Positions 28,144 through 37,587 are shown, counted from the first letter of the stretch. The stretch is 64,000 bases of DNA from Mycobacterium sp. E787 (GCF_001668725.1 NZ_LZKL01000055.1:1-64000), one strand, 5' to 3'. The notes: generated from the letters alone by a model not told the origin. Program-made: numbers and translations.

Positions 28144-31100
28144 GTGCAGGTGATTTCGGCGGGCTCGACCGAGCTTTTCGTCGGGCCGCCGGACGCGCCG
28201 CTGCAGCTGGCGCGCGTGGACGTGGCGGGCTGCGCCGAGCCGACCCCGATCCGCATCGACGGCGACGGCCTGAGCGGCGAGGCGGTGGCCCCGGCCGGGG
28301 CCGGGGTCGTCGAGGTGCCGGTCACGGTCGACGGTGCGGCCGTCGGTCAGCGCCGGGCCGCGCGGGTGCGAGCCGGTTCGGTCACCGCGCCATTCGAGTT
28401 CACGGTCGCCGAGCCGGGGTGGACCATGTTCATGGTCAGCCACTTCCACTACGACCCGGTCTGGTGGAACACCCAGGGCGCCTACACCAGCGAGTGGGCC
28501 GAAGACCCGCCGGGGCGGCAGACCAACGGCTTCGAGCTGGTCCACGCGCACCTGGAGATGGCGCGCCGCGAGCCCGAATACAAGTTCGTGCTGGCCGAGG
28601 TGGACTACCTCAAGCCGTACTGGGACACCCACCCCGAGGACCGTGCCGACCTGCGCCGGTTCCTGGCCGAGGGCCGCGTCGAGGTGATGGGCGGCACCTA
28701 CAACGAACCCAACACCAACCTCACGGGACCGGAAACCACCATCCGGAACCTGGTGCACGGCAGCGGGTTTCAGCGCCGCGTGCTGGGCGCCGACCCGGCC
28801 ACCGCGTGGCAGCTCGACGTGTTCGGCCACGACCCGCAGTTCCCCGGCATGGCCGCCGACGCCGGCCTGACGTCGAGCTCGTGGGCCCGCGGGCCGCACC
28901 ACCAATGGGGCCCGGGCGGCGGCATCGAACGCATGCAGTTCTGCAGCGAGTTCGAGTGGATCGCGCCGTCGGGTCGCGGCCTGCTCACCCACTACATGCC
29001 CGCGCACTACGGGGCCGGGTGGGGGATGGACGAGTCGGCCTCGCTCGCCGAGGCCGAGGCCGCCACCTTCGCGCTGTTCGATCGGCTCAAGAAGGTGGCC
29101 CTGACGCGCAACGTGCTGCTGCCCGTGGGTACCGACTACACCCCGCCGAACAAGTGGGTGACCGCCATCCACCGCGACTGGGCCGCGCGCTACACCTGGC
29201 CGCGGTTCGTGTGCGCGCTGCCGCGCGAGTTCTTCGCCGCGGTGCGCGCCGAGCTGGCGCAGCGCGGGCGCGAGCCGTCGCCGCAAACCCGCGACATGAA
29301 CCCGATCTACACGGGCAAGGACGTGTCCTACATCGACACCAAGCAGGCCAACCGGGCCGCCGAGAACGCTGTGCTTGCCGGCGAGCGGTTCGCCGTGTTC
29401 GCCGCGCTTATGACGGGCGCCGAGTATCCGCAGCCCGCGTTCGCCAAGGCGTGGGTGCAGCTGGCCTACGGCGCGCACCACGACGCCATCACCGGCTCGG
29501 AGTCCGACCAGGTCTACCTGGACCTGCTGACCGGCTGGCGCGACGCCTGGGAGCTGGGGCGGGCGGCCCGCGACAACTCGCTGGCGCGCTTGTCGGCCCT
29601 GGTGGTCGGTCAGGTCCTTGGTGACCTCGTGGTGTGGAACCCCCTGGCGCACAGGCGCTCCGACGTCGTGACCGCCCGCCTCGACCCGTCGCCGGCCGCC
29701 GGGGTTCGGGTGCTCGACCCCGACGGTGTCGAGGTGCCCGCGCACGTCGAACACGACGGGCGCTCGGTCACCTGGCTGGCGCGCGACGTGCCGTCGCTGG
29801 GCTGGCGCGCCTACCGGCTGGCGCCTGCCGACCACGCGAACGGCTGGGAATCCATGGCGGGCACGGCGATCGGCAACGAGCACTACCGGCTGGAGGTCGA
29901 CCCGCGCCGCGGCGGAGGGGTGGTGTCCCTGGTGCGGGAGGGCCGGCAGCTCATCGCCGCCGGCCGGGTGGGCAACGAGCTGGCGCTCTACGAGGAGTAC
30001 CCGGCGCACCCGCAGCAGGGGGAGGGGCCGTGGCACCTGCTGCCCAAGGGCCCGGTCGTCTGCTCGTCGGAAGTGCCGGCGCGGGTGCGGGCGTACCGCG
30101 GCCCGCTCGGTCAGCGACTGGTGGTGCGCGGCCGCGTCGGCGGACTGCTGCGTTACACCCAAACCCTCACGCTGTGGCACGGGGTGGACCGGCTGGACTG
30201 CCGCACCGCCATCGACGAATTCACCGGTGCAGACACCTTGCTGCGGCTGCGCTGGCCGTGTCCGGTGCCGGGCGCCATGCCGGTCAGCGAGGTGGGCGAC
30301 GCCGTCGTCGGGCGGGGCTTCGCGTTGCTGCATGACGGGGACCGCTCCGTGGACACCGCACAGCACCCGTGGACGCTGGACAACCCGGCCTACGGGTGGT
30401 TCGGGCTGTCCTCGGCGGTGCGCGTTCGGGTCGGCGACGACGTGCGGGCGGTGTCGGTGGCCGAGGTGGTGACGCCGGCCGAGTCGGTGTCCGGGCCGCT
30501 GGCCCGCGAGCTGATGGTCGCGCTGGTCCGCGCCGGCGTCACGGCCACCTGCAGCGGCGCCGACCGGCCGCGCTACGGCTGTCTCGACGTCGACTCCAAC
30601 CTGCCCGACGTCCGGATCGCGCTAGGCGGCCCCGCCCGCAACTCCTTCGCCAAAGCCGTTCTGGCACAAGCAGATCCGCAATATACCGCCGAGCTCGATC
30701 GTCAGCTGGCGGCGACGGGTCGGGCCCGGGTCTGGGTGCCGGCCGAGGCCCCGCTGGCGGCGGCCTGGGTGCCCGGCGCGGACCTTCGATCGCCGCGGGC
30801 GCTGCCCGTCCTCGTGGTCGACGGTGACCCGGGGCTCCCCGACGACGGCCTGGCCGCCGCGATCGCGTCGGTGGTCGACGACCTCGGCGACTTCGAGATC
30901 GTGGTCGCCCAGGACCCGCGGCGGGCGCCGCCGGGCATGCAACGCTTCGAATCCCACACCGTCGCGCTGCTCAACCGCGGGGTGCCGAGCTTCGCCGTGG
31001 ACACCGACGGCACCCTGCACACCGCGCTGATGCGGTCTTGCACCGGCTGGCCGTCGGGCACCTGGATCGACGATCCGCGCCGCACCGCCCCCGACGGATC

Positions 31101-32328
31101 CAACTTCCAGCTTCAGCACTGGACGCACGCCTTCGAATACGCATTGGTCAGCGGCGACGGCGACTGGCGTCAAGCCGAAATCCCAAGCCGCGCCGCACAA
31201 TTCGCCGATCCGCTGCTGGCGGTCGTCCCGGGCGGGGCACGCGGGGGGCTGGCGCCGTGCGGTTCGCTGCTGCACGTGGAACCGGCCAACACGGTGCAGC
31301 TGGGCGCCCTCAAGGCGGCCGGCAACCCGCTGACGACCGGCAGCGCGCGGCCCGTCGACCCCGGCGCGGTAGCCCTGCGATTGGTGGAAACCACCGGAAA
31401 CGGCGTCCGCGTCGACCTCGGCTCGGGGCCGGGCACGGTGCGCGGGCTGCAGTTCGCCGACCTGCTGGAAAATCCGGGCCGCGACACGACGTCGATAGAC
31501 CTGCACGGCTACCAGATCGCCACCGTGCTGGCCCGTCTCGAAATACCCTCGTTTTCAACGGCTTCTGAGCGTTCGGCGCGGCTGGCGCCGGACGCGGAGG
31601 CCGCTCAGCCGCTGTACGCCCGTTACTGGCTGCACAACCGCGGACCCGCGCCGCTGGGGGGGTTGCCGGCCGTCGCGCACCTGCACCCCCGGCGGGTGAC
31701 GGCCGTGCCGGGCGGCCAGGTGGCGCTGCGGCTCACCGCGGCCAGTGATTGCAGCGACGCCGCGCTCGCCGGCGCGGTGACCCTGGTGTGTCCGGACGGC
31801 TGGTCGGCCGCACCGGCCGAGCTGCCGTTCAGGCTGCGCGCCGGCGAGCACCGCGAGGCCGACCTGGTGCTGTCGGTCCCGCCGCGCGCGCGACCCGGCC
31901 TGTACCCGGTGCGCGCCCAGCTGGGCCTCACGGGGGACGACGTTTCCGCGGCCTGGCGGCAGGTGGTCGAGGACGTGTGCGTGGTCGAGGTGGGCGACTG
32001 TGCCGAGGCGGAGCTGCTCCACCTCGTCGACGGGCCGGTCGACGTCGAGCTCGCGGCGGGCGGGACGGCCCGGCTGGCCGTGACGGTGGGCACCCACGCC
32101 CGGGCCGACCTGGCGCTGGAGGGGCACTTGATCAGCCCCTGGGGCACGTGGGAGTGGATCGGCCCGGCCGCGCTCGGTGCGGTGCTGCCCGCCGGGGGCG
32201 CGGTCGAGCTCGGCTTCGACGTGGCGCCGCCGCCGTGGCTGGACCCCGGCCGGTGGTGGGCGCTGGTCCGGGTGGGCTGCGCCGGCCGGCTGCTCTATTC
32301 GCCGGCGGTGCGGGTGACGGTGACATGA
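28144..32328 (+). CDS. GH38 alpha-mannosidase, Rv0648-like
   Basis: 1394 residues, GTG start at 28144. A short N-terminal domain leads to the glycoside hydrolase family 38 catalytic domain. The zinc ligands SHFHYDPVWW are at residues 99-108 (H100, H102, D104). The nucleophile segment is WQLDVFGHD (D225), and a further zinc ligand is probable in AYGAHHDAITGSESDQVY. GH38 beta-sandwich domains fill the rest. It is longer than the roughly 1215-residue M. tuberculosis protein; the extra length is probably C-terminal. I see no clear signal peptide, so it is likely cytosolic and may recycle mannose from lipoglycan or methylmannose polysaccharide precursors. Its stop overlaps the next gene as ATGA. 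Confidence 0.93.
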   Translation: MQVISAGSTELFVGPPDAPLQLARVDVAGCAEPTPIRIDGDGLSGEAVAPAGAGVVEVPVTVDGAAVGQRRAARVRAGSVTAPFEFTVAEPGWTMFMVSHFHYDPVWWNTQGAYTSEWAEDPPGRQTNGFELVHAHLEMARREPEYKFVLAEVDYLKPYWDTHPEDRADLRRFLAEGRVEVMGGTYNEPNTNLTGPETTIRNLVHGSGFQRRVLGADPATAWQLDVFGHDPQFPGMAADAGLTSSSWARGPHHQWGPGGGIERMQFCSEFEWIAPSGRGLLTHYMPAHYGAGWGMDESASLAEAEAATFALFDRLKKVALTRNVLLPVGTDYTPPNKWVTAIHRDWAARYTWPRFVCALPREFFAAVRAELAQRGREPSPQTRDMNPIYTGKDVSYIDTKQANRAAENAVLAGERFAVFAALMTGAEYPQPAFAKAWVQLAYGAHHDAITGSESDQVYLDLLTGWRDAWELGRAARDNSLARLSALVVGQVLGDLVVWNPLAHRRSDVVTARLDPSPAAGVRVLDPDGVEVPAHVEHDGRSVTWLARDVPSLGWRAYRLAPADHANGWESMAGTAIGNEHYRLEVDPRRGGGVVSLVREGRQLIAAGRVGNELALYEEYPAHPQQGEGPWHLLPKGPVVCSSEVPARVRAYRGPLGQRLVVRGRVGGLLRYTQTLTLWHGVDRLDCRTAIDEFTGADTLLRLRWPCPVPGAMPVSEVGDAVVGRGFALLHDGDRSVDTAQHPWTLDNPAYGWFGLSSAVRVRVGDDVRAVSVAEVVTPAESVSGPLARELMVALVRAGVTATCSGADRPRYGCLDVDSNLPDVRIALGGPARNSFAKAVLAQADPQYTAELDRQLAATGRARVWVPAEAPLAAAWVPGADLRSPRALPVLVVDGDPGLPDDGLAAAIASVVDDLGDFEIVVAQDPRRAPPGMQRFESHTVALLNRGVPSFAVDTDGTLHTALMRSCTGWPSGTWIDDPRRTAPDGSNFQLQHWTHAFEYALVSGDGDWRQAEIPSRAAQFADPLLAVVPGGARGGLAPCGSLLHVEPANTVQLGALKAAGNPLTTGSARPVDPGAVALRLVETTGNGVRVDLGSGPGTVRGLQFADLLENPGRDTTSIDLHGYQIATVLARLEIPSFSTASERSARLAPDAEAAQPLYARYWLHNRGPAPLGGLPAVAHLHPRRVTAVPGGQVALRLTAASDCSDAALAGAVTLVCPDGWSAAPAELPFRLRAGEHREADLVLSVPPRARPGLYPVRAQLGLTGDDVSAAWRQVVEDVCVVEVGDCAEAELLHLVDGPVDVELAAGGTARLAVTVGTHARADLALEGHLISPWGTWEWIGPAALGAVLPAGGAVELGFDVAPPPWLDPGRWWALVRVGCAGRLLYSPAVRVTVT

Positions 32329-32942
32329 GCGCCCGGGTGGTGGCGACCATCGCCGGGGAGCCGGTGCCCGTCGAGGAGGTCGACGCGGCCGAGGTGCGGC
32401 TGCGGGACCGCCCGGGCGCGGCCGCGCTGCCGGCGAGCGGCACCGCCGAGGGCCGGCAGCTGCGGCGCTGGCTCACCCAGCTGATCGTGACCGAGCGGGT
32501 GGTCGCCGCCGAGGCCGCCGCGCGCGGCCTGACCGCGCGGGGCGCCCCGGCCGAGGCCGAGCTGCTGCCCGACGTGACCGCCCGGCTGGAGATCGGCAGC
32601 GTCGCCGCCGCCGCGCTGGCCGACCCGCGGGCGCGGGCGCTGTTCGCCGACGTCACCGCCGCGGTCGGGATCGGCGACGACGACGTCGCCGCCTACCACA
32701 CCCGCAACCCGCTGCGGTTCGCCGCGCCGCTTTCCGGCCCGCACGGCTGGCGGGCGCCCGCGCGGGTCGGGCCCCCGCTGGAGGAGGTGCGCCCGGCGAT
32801 CGCCGAGCACCTGCGGGGCGCCGCGCGGCGCCGCGCCTTCCGGGTGTGGCTGGACGCCCGGCGGGCGGCGCTGGTCCGGCTCGCGCCCGGATACGAGCAT
32901 CCCGGCGACCCGCGCCAACCCGACAACACCCACCGCCACTGA
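32325..32942 (+). CDS. Protein of unknown function, Rv0649 (FabD2-annotated) relative
   Basis: 205 residues. In M. tuberculosis the gene in this place is annotated fabD2, a malonyl-CoA:ACP transacylase, but I see no GHSxG nucleophile motif here, so that name is doubtful. The N-terminal VVATIAGEPVPVEEVDAAEV and the LRRWLTQLIVTERVVAAEAA stretch resemble the start of SurA/PpiD-type chaperones with a parvulin-like layout, which is inference only. It overlaps the mannosidase stop by four bases and the ROK kinase start by one (TGATG), so it belongs to a three-gene operon. Confidence 0.8.
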   Translation: MSARVVATIAGEPVPVEEVDAAEVRLRDRPGAAALPASGTAEGRQLRRWLTQLIVTERVVAAEAAARGLTARGAPAEAELLPDVTARLEIGSVAAAALADPRARALFADVTAAVGIGDDDVAAYHTRNPLRFAAPLSGPHGWRAPARVGPPLEEVRPAIAEHLRGAARRRAFRVWLDARRAALVRLAPGYEHPGDPRQPDNTHRH

Positions 32943-33856
32943 TGACCGCGCTCACCCTTTGCCTGGACATCGGCGGCACAAAAATCGCTGCCGCCCTGGC
33001 CGATCCCGAAGGCACCCTGGTGCACACCGCCATCCGGCCCACGCCCGCCGGCGGCGCAGCCGAGGAGGTTTGGGCCGCGGTCGCGGCGAGCATCGCCGAC
33101 GCGATGCGCGTCGCCGACGGTCCCGTCACGGCCGTCGGCATCGGTTCGGCCGGGCCCATCGACCTGCCCGGAGGGAGCGTCAGCCCGATCAATATCCGGT
33201 CCTGGCGCGGCTTCCCGCTGCGCGACCGGGTCGCCGCCGCGGTCCCGGGCGTGCCGGTCCGGCTCGGCGGCGACGGCGTGTGCATGGCGCTGGGTGAGCA
33301 CTGGCGCGGTGCGGGCCGCGACGCGCGCTTCATGCTCGGCATGGTGGTGTCGACGGGCGTGGGCGGGGGATTGGTGCTCGACGGCGTCCCGTACACCGGG
33401 CGCACCGGCAACGCCGGCCACGTCGGGCACGTGGTCGTCGAACAGGACGGCCGGGCGTGCGCGTGCGGGGGCCGTGGCTGCGTCGAGACCGTCGCGGCCG
33501 GCCCGGCGCTGGTGCGCTGGGCGCGGGACAACGGCTGGTCGGCGCCGCCCGGAGCCGGCGCGAGGGACCTGGCCGCCGCTGCGGCGACCGGCGATCCGCT
33601 GGCGGTGCGGGCGTTCCGCCGGGGCGCCACCGCGCTCGCGGCGATGATCGCGTCGGTCGGGGCGGTGTGCGACCTCGACCTCGTCGTCATCGGGGGCGGC
33701 GTCGCCAAGTCCGGCGTCGTGCTCTTCGACCCGCTGCGCGCCGCGCTGGCCGATTACGCCGGGCTGGATTTTCTGGCCGCGCTCCGGGTGGTGCCGGCCG
33801 GGCTGGGTGGCGAGGCCGGCCTGGTCGGCGCGGCCCGGCTCGCGAGTTTTGGCTGA
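32942..33856 (+). CDS. ROK family sugar kinase, Rv0650-like
   Basis: 304 residues. The N-terminal LCLDIGGTKIAAALA contains the phosphate-binding DIGGTK (residues 9-14), and the ROK zinc signature CACGGRGC is at residues 173-180. The catalytic Asp lies in a VRLGGDGVCMALGEHW segment. ROK kinases phosphorylate glucose, mannose or N-acetylated sugars with ATP. Coupling to the mannosidase (TGATG with the middle gene) suggests mannose or a mannosyl derivative as substrate. The stop lies just beyond the -35 of the rplJ promoter, so that promoter starts inside this gene. Confidence 0.92.
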   Translation: MTALTLCLDIGGTKIAAALADPEGTLVHTAIRPTPAGGAAEEVWAAVAASIADAMRVADGPVTAVGIGSAGPIDLPGGSVSPINIRSWRGFPLRDRVAAAVPGVPVRLGGDGVCMALGEHWRGAGRDARFMLGMVVSTGVGGGLVLDGVPYTGRTGNAGHVGHVVVEQDGRACACGGRGCVETVAAGPALVRWARDNGWSAPPGAGARDLAAAAATGDPLAVRAFRRGATALAAMIASVGAVCDLDLVVIGGGVAKSGVVLFDPLRAALADYAGLDFLAALRVVPAGLGGEAGLVGAARLASFG

Positions 33857-33878
33857 CCGCGGGGCGTCACGCTATTGT
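33849..33878 (+). promoter_or_regulatory. rplJ-rplL promoter (SigA-type)
   Basis: TTGGCT (33849-33854), an 18-base spacer, and TATTGT (33873-33878) followed by GGTGGC. The -10 and following bases are almost the same as at rpsL. The -35 overlaps the end of the ROK kinase gene. Confidence 0.7.
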
Positions 33879-33927
33879 GGTGGCGATCCACCGAAGACCG
33901 TCGGTCACCGAGCAATCGGTTGAAGGT

Positions 33928-34082
33928 CCGGGAACATCCCGGCGGCCCACGCAGGAGGACTGAGGCAACTTTCGCCGGCCCGTGCCGGCGCATCTCCACG
34001 CCCCGGCCGCTTCCTGCGCCGGGGCGTACTTCCTTCTCAGGCGTTCCTCCGGTGTATCGCGACGACTTTCACCGACAGGAGG
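33928..34082 (+). promoter_or_regulatory. Structured L10 leader upstream of rplJ
   Basis: About 200 bases of untranslated leader hold four hairpins: CCGGG/CCCGG (33928-33942); CGCCGGC/GCCGGCG (33973-33990); CGCCCCGGC/GCCGGGGCG (33999-34026); and a weaker one pairing CCTCCGGT (34046-34053) with ACCG...GGAGG (34071-34082). The last would mask the rplJ ribosome-binding site. L10 leaders in other bacteria bind L10(L12)4 to repress this operon. Confidence 0.6.
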
Positions 34083-34087
34083 TATGC

Positions 34088-34693
34088 ATGGCCAGAGCTG
34101 ACAAGGCCACCGCCGTTGCAGACATCACGGAGCAGTTCAGGGAGGCGACCGCCACCCTGATCACCGAGTACCGCGGCCTGACCGTGGCCAACCTGGCCGA
34201 GCTGCGCCGTTCGCTGGCGGGATCGGCCACCTACACCGTGGCGAAGAACACGCTGATCAAGCGGGCCGCGTCGGAGGCCGGGATCGAGGGCCTCGACGAG
34301 CTGTTCGCCGGCCCGACGGCCATCGCGTTCGTCAGCGGGGAGCCGGTTGACGCCGCCAAGGCCATCAAGACCTTCGCCAAGGACAACAAGGCCCTGGTCA
34401 TCAAGGGCGGCTACATGGATGGCCACCCGCTGACGGTCGCCGAGGTCGAGCGCATCGCGGACCTGGAGTCCCGCGAGGTGCTGCTGGCCAAGCTGGCCGG
34501 AGCGATGAAGGGCAACCTCGCCAAGGCGGCCGGCCTGTTCGCCGCCCCGGCCTCGCAGATGGCCCGGCTCGCGGCCGCGCTGCAGGAAAAGAAGGCCACG
34601 GAGGCCCCCGCCGCCGCGGCCGAAGCCCCAGCCGAAGCCGCGCCCGAAGCCGAAGCCCCGGCCGAAGCCGAAGCACCGGCAGCAGCCGAATAA
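34088..34693 (+). CDS. rplJ: 50S ribosomal protein L10
   Basis: 201 residues from ATG at 34088 ([20 protein letters not shown]), with GGAGGT just upstream. The globular domain binds 23S rRNA beside L11, and the helical region ([20 protein letters not shown]) carries L7/L12 dimers. The C-terminal tail from about residue 172 is Ala/Glu/Pro repeats ([20 protein letters not shown]), a low-complexity extension common in mycobacteria. It is 32 bases upstream of rplL and behind a structured leader that probably mediates autoregulation. Confidence 0.98.
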   Translation: MARADKATAVADITEQFREATATLITEYRGLTVANLAELRRSLAGSATYTVAKNTLIKRAASEAGIEGLDELFAGPTAIAFVSGEPVDAAKAIKTFAKDNKALVIKGGYMDGHPLTVAEVERIADLESREVLLAKLAGAMKGNLAKAAGLFAAPASQMARLAAALQEKKATEAPAAAAEAPAEAAPEAEAPAEAEAPAAAE

Positions 34694-34725
34694 CCCCCAA
34701 AACCCCAAACCAGGAAGGACCCACA

Positions 34726-35118
34726 ATGGCAAAGATGTCTACCGACGACCTGCTCGACGCGTTCAAGGAAATGACGCTGCTCGAGCTCTCCGACTTCGTC
34801 AAGAAGTTCGAGGAGACCTTCGAGGTCACCGCGGCCGCCCCGGTCGCCGTCGCTGCGGCGGGCCCCGCCGCCGGTGGCGCGCCCGCCGAGGCCGCCGAGG
34901 AGCAGTCGGAGTTCGACGTCATCCTCGAGGCCGCCGGCGACAAGAAGATCGGCGTGATCAAGGTGGTGCGCGAGATCGTCTCCGGCCTGGGCCTCAAGGA
35001 GGCCAAGGACCTCGTCGACGGCGCCCCCAAGCCGCTGTTGGAGAAGGTCGCCAAGGAGGCCGCCGACGACGCCAAGGCCAAGCTCGAGGCCGCCGGCGCC
35101 ACGGTCACCGTCAAGTAG
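34726..35118 (+). CDS. rplL: 50S ribosomal protein L7/L12
   Basis: 130 residues, as in M. tuberculosis. An N-terminal dimerisation domain ([20 protein letters not shown]) is followed by an Ala/Gly/Pro hinge (about residues 36-58). The C-terminal factor-binding domain includes [20 protein letters not shown], which contacts EF-G and EF-Tu, both encoded later in this window. RBS CAGGAAGG lies upstream. Ends before a strong bidirectional terminator. Confidence 0.98.
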   Translation: MAKMSTDDLLDAFKEMTLLELSDFVKKFEETFEVTAAAPVAVAAAGPAAGGAPAEAAEEQSEFDVILEAAGDKKIGVIKVVREIVSGLGLKEAKDLVDGAPKPLLEKVAKEAADDAKAKLEAAGATVTVK

Positions 35119-35125
35119 TTCCGTT

Positions 35126-35169
35126 CACGAAACCCCCGGACCGCCCCGGCGGGCCCCGGGGGTTTCGTG
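35126..35169. terminator. Bidirectional terminator after rplL
   Basis: A perfect 14-base stem (35126-35139, CACGAAACCCCCGG; 35156-35169) encloses a 16-base loop. Each arm's A-rich or T-rich part supplies a short T run for either strand, which suits the convergent TetR gene ending at 35173. Confidence 0.85.
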
Positions 35170-35172
35170 CGC

Positions 35173-35862
35173 TCAGTGGCCGCCGAAGGCCGCGCGTCGT
35201 GACTTTTCGATGCGCTCTGGTGAATCCCCCAGAGCAACAAGGAAATTCGACGTCATCGAGCCGAGTACCGGCGCGACGGCCGCGCCGTCCTCTCCGTAGA
35301 AGCCGGCCAATTCGAGCATCACGAACCCGTGCACCAACGCCCAGAACTGCGCGGACGTGGTCACGATCGCTTCATCGGCCGCGATTTCGATTCGGCCCGC
35401 CCGCGCGCAGCGCCGCACGGCGCGCACCACGTGCGCGAAGCTGGGGATGTGCTGCTCGATCTCCTCGACCGTCAGCGTCAGTACGTTGCCCGCGGGTGCG
35501 GTGATGCCGTGTGCGCTGGTGCTGCCGAACATCAGCCGATACAGGTGCGGGCGCTCGATGGCGTAGCGCCGGTAGGCGGCCCCAAGGGTCAACAGGTCGG
35601 CGACCGGGTCGTCGGTCTGTGGCACCGTCAGCGCGGCGTCGAACTGCCGCAGGCCTTCCTCCGCGACCTCGGCGATGAGGCCCCGCATCCCGCCGAAATG
35701 GGTGTACACCGCCATCGTCGAGGTCCCCGCGGCGCCGGCCACCCTGCGGGTCTGCAGCGCGTCGGGCCCCTGCTCGTTGAGCAGGCCGACGGCGGCGTGC
35801 AGCATCTCGTCGCGAACGCTGCGCTGGGTCTCCGAAGTCATCTTGGGGAACATTATTGCCAT
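35173..35862 (-). CDS. TetR family transcriptional regulator, Rv0653c-like
   Basis: 229 residues. The N-terminal helix-turn-helix is visible in GPDALQTRRVAGAAGTSTMAVYTHFGGM (HTH within residues 34-61), and the rest is the helical ligand domain with VVRAVRRCARAGRIEI. ATG at 35862; a second ATG at 35853 is possible. It is divergent from the carotenoid oxygenase gene, and inverted repeats between the two genes could be its operator, so it probably controls that gene and itself. Effector unknown. Confidence 0.88.
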   Translation of the reverse strand: MAIMFPKMTSETQRSVRDEMLHAAVGLLNEQGPDALQTRRVAGAAGTSTMAVYTHFGGMRGLIAEVAEEGLRQFDAALTVPQTDDPVADLLTLGAAYRRYAIERPHLYRLMFGSTSAHGITAPAGNVLTLTVEEIEQHIPSFAHVVRAVRRCARAGRIEIAADEAIVTTSAQFWALVHGFVMLELAGFYGEDGAAVAPVLGSMTSNFLVALGDSPERIEKSRRAAFGGH

Positions 35863-35912
35863 GTTCTCATCGCGGGCGTAAGGTTCTCATAACGCTGAAA
35901 TAACAATGTTAT
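35848..35912. promoter_or_regulatory. Candidate TetR operators in the divergent gap
   Basis: Two inverted repeats flank the divergent starts: GAACAT/ATGTTC (35848-35853, 35861-35866), covering the TetR start, and ATAAC-AAT-GTTAT (35900-35912), just before the oxygenase ribosome site. GTTCTCAT also occurs twice in direct orientation. Confidence 0.45.
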
Positions 35913-35924
35913 AGGAGCTTGGCA

Positions 35925-37418
35925 ATGACTTCCACGCAGACCGCGCGGTCCCGGAATCCGTACCTCGAGGGCTTTCTGGCGCCGGTGGGCGCCGAGGTGA
36001 CCGCCACCGACCTGCGGGTCACCGGGCACATCCCCGAGCACCTCGACGGCCGCTATCTGCGCAACGGCCCCAACCCGGCGGAAGAGGTCGACCCGGCCAC
36101 CTACCACTGGTTCAGCGGCGACGGCATGGTGCACGGCGTCGCGCTGCGCGACGGGAAGGCCCGCTGGTACCGCAACCGCTGGGTGCGCAGCCTGTCGCTG
36201 TGCCGCACGCTGGGCGAGCCTGCGCCGGCCCGGCTCGACCCGCGGGCGGGCATGCTTTCGCTGGGCGCCAACACCAACGTCCTGACCCACGCCGGACGGA
36301 CCCTGGCGCTGGTCGAGGGTGGCGTCGCCAACTACGAGCTGACCGACGAGCTCGACACCGTCGGGACGTGCGACTTCGACGGCACCCTGTCGGGCGGCTA
36401 CACGGCACATCCGCACCGCGATCCGCGGACCGGCGAATTGCACGCGGTGTCCTATTCGTTTGCCCGCGGGCGCACCGTGCAGTATTCGGTGATCGACACC
36501 CGGGGGCGGGCCCGCCGCACCGTCGACATCAAGGTGTCCGGGTCGCCGATGATGCACGACTTCTCGCTGACCGACAAATATGTGGTGATCTACGACCTGC
36601 CGGTGACGTTCGACGTGGTGCAGGCGCTGCCGGCGGGCATGCCGGGCTGGCTGTCGATGCCGGCCCGCCTGGTGATGCAGTCGCTCATCGGACGCGTCCG
36701 GGTGCCGGGCCCGCTCAACGCGATGATGAACCGCGACCCGAAGCACTCCGACCGGATGCCGTACGCGTGGAACCCGAGCTACCCGGCGCGCGTCGGGGTG
36801 ATGCCCCGCGAGGGTGACAGCTCCGACGTGCGCTGGTTCGACATCGAACCCTGCTACGTCTATCACCCGCTCAACGGCTATTCCGAAACGCGAGGCGGGG
36901 CCGAGGTTTTGGTGCTCGACGTGGTCCGCTATTCGCGGATGTTCGACCGCGATCGGCGCGGCCCCGGCGAGGCCCCGCCGACGCTCGAGCGCTGGACCGT
37001 CAACCTGGCCAGCGGCGCCGTGTCCACCGAATGCCGCGACGACCGGCCGCAGGAGTTCCCCCGCATCAACGAGGCCCTGCTCGGCCGGCAACACCGCTAC
37101 GGCTACACCGTCGGTGCATCCTTCCAGGGCGACGAGCCGGCGCTGTACAAGCACGACTACGCGTCCGGGTCCTGCGAGGTCGCCGCGCTCGATCCCGCCC
37201 TTGTGCTCGGCGAGATGTCTTTCGTCCCGAACCCCGCGGACGGCCCCGGGGACCGAGCCGAGGACGACGGCGTCCTGATGGGCTACGGCTACCACCGCGA
37301 CCGCGACGAAGGGCAGCTGGTGTTGCTGGACGCCCAGACCCTCGAATCGGTGGCTACCGTGCACCTGCCGCAGCGGGTGCCGATGGGGTTCCACGGCAAC
37401 TGGGCGCCGGCTGGCTAA
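35925..37418 (+). CDS. Carotenoid cleavage oxygenase, Rv0654-like
   Basis: 497 residues of the RPE65/CCD family, which cleaves carotenoid or stilbenoid double bonds using Fe(II) held by four His. Visible blocks include LDGRYLRNGPNPAEE (about residues 42-56), HWFSGDGMVHGVALRDGKA with the first His region, TAHPHRDPRTGELHAVSYSF, MMHDFSLTDKYVVIYDLP and the C-terminal VPMGFHGNW, each with a plausible iron His. I chose ATG at 35925, preceded by TAGGAG seven bases away, over TTG at 35919. M. tuberculosis Rv0654 cleaves several carotenoids. Divergent from the TetR gene. Confidence 0.93.
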   Translation: MTSTQTARSRNPYLEGFLAPVGAEVTATDLRVTGHIPEHLDGRYLRNGPNPAEEVDPATYHWFSGDGMVHGVALRDGKARWYRNRWVRSLSLCRTLGEPAPARLDPRAGMLSLGANTNVLTHAGRTLALVEGGVANYELTDELDTVGTCDFDGTLSGGYTAHPHRDPRTGELHAVSYSFARGRTVQYSVIDTRGRARRTVDIKVSGSPMMHDFSLTDKYVVIYDLPVTFDVVQALPAGMPGWLSMPARLVMQSLIGRVRVPGPLNAMMNRDPKHSDRMPYAWNPSYPARVGVMPREGDSSDVRWFDIEPCYVYHPLNGYSETRGGAEVLVLDVVRYSRMFDRDRRGPGEAPPTLERWTVNLASGAVSTECRDDRPQEFPRINEALLGRQHRYGYTVGASFQGDEPALYKHDYASGSCEVAALDPALVLGEMSFVPNPADGPGDRAEDDGVLMGYGYHRDRDEGQLVLLDAQTLESVATVHLPQRVPMGFHGNWAPAG

Positions 37419-37587
37419 CACCCGCGTCAAATAACCGCGCCCCGCGCCGGCGCTCCGATCTCAGGTCGGCCACTTTTTGCCGGCGGCGGCGTCCAACCCT
37501 GATGCGGCCCCGCGAGCGTGCGCTACAGTGACTCATGCCACAGAAAAGGGCAGGTGGCGGGCACAAGCGTCGACGGAAGGATCTCCC

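Noticed and set aside
27433..30366. 977-codon minus-strand frame overlapping the mannosidase and the DinB-like gene
   Set aside because: Antisense to the GH38 catalytic domain and in conflict with two supported genes.
32325..32942. Calling this gene fabD2 (malonyl-CoA:ACP transacylase)
   Set aside because: No GHSxG or catalytic His segment can be seen.
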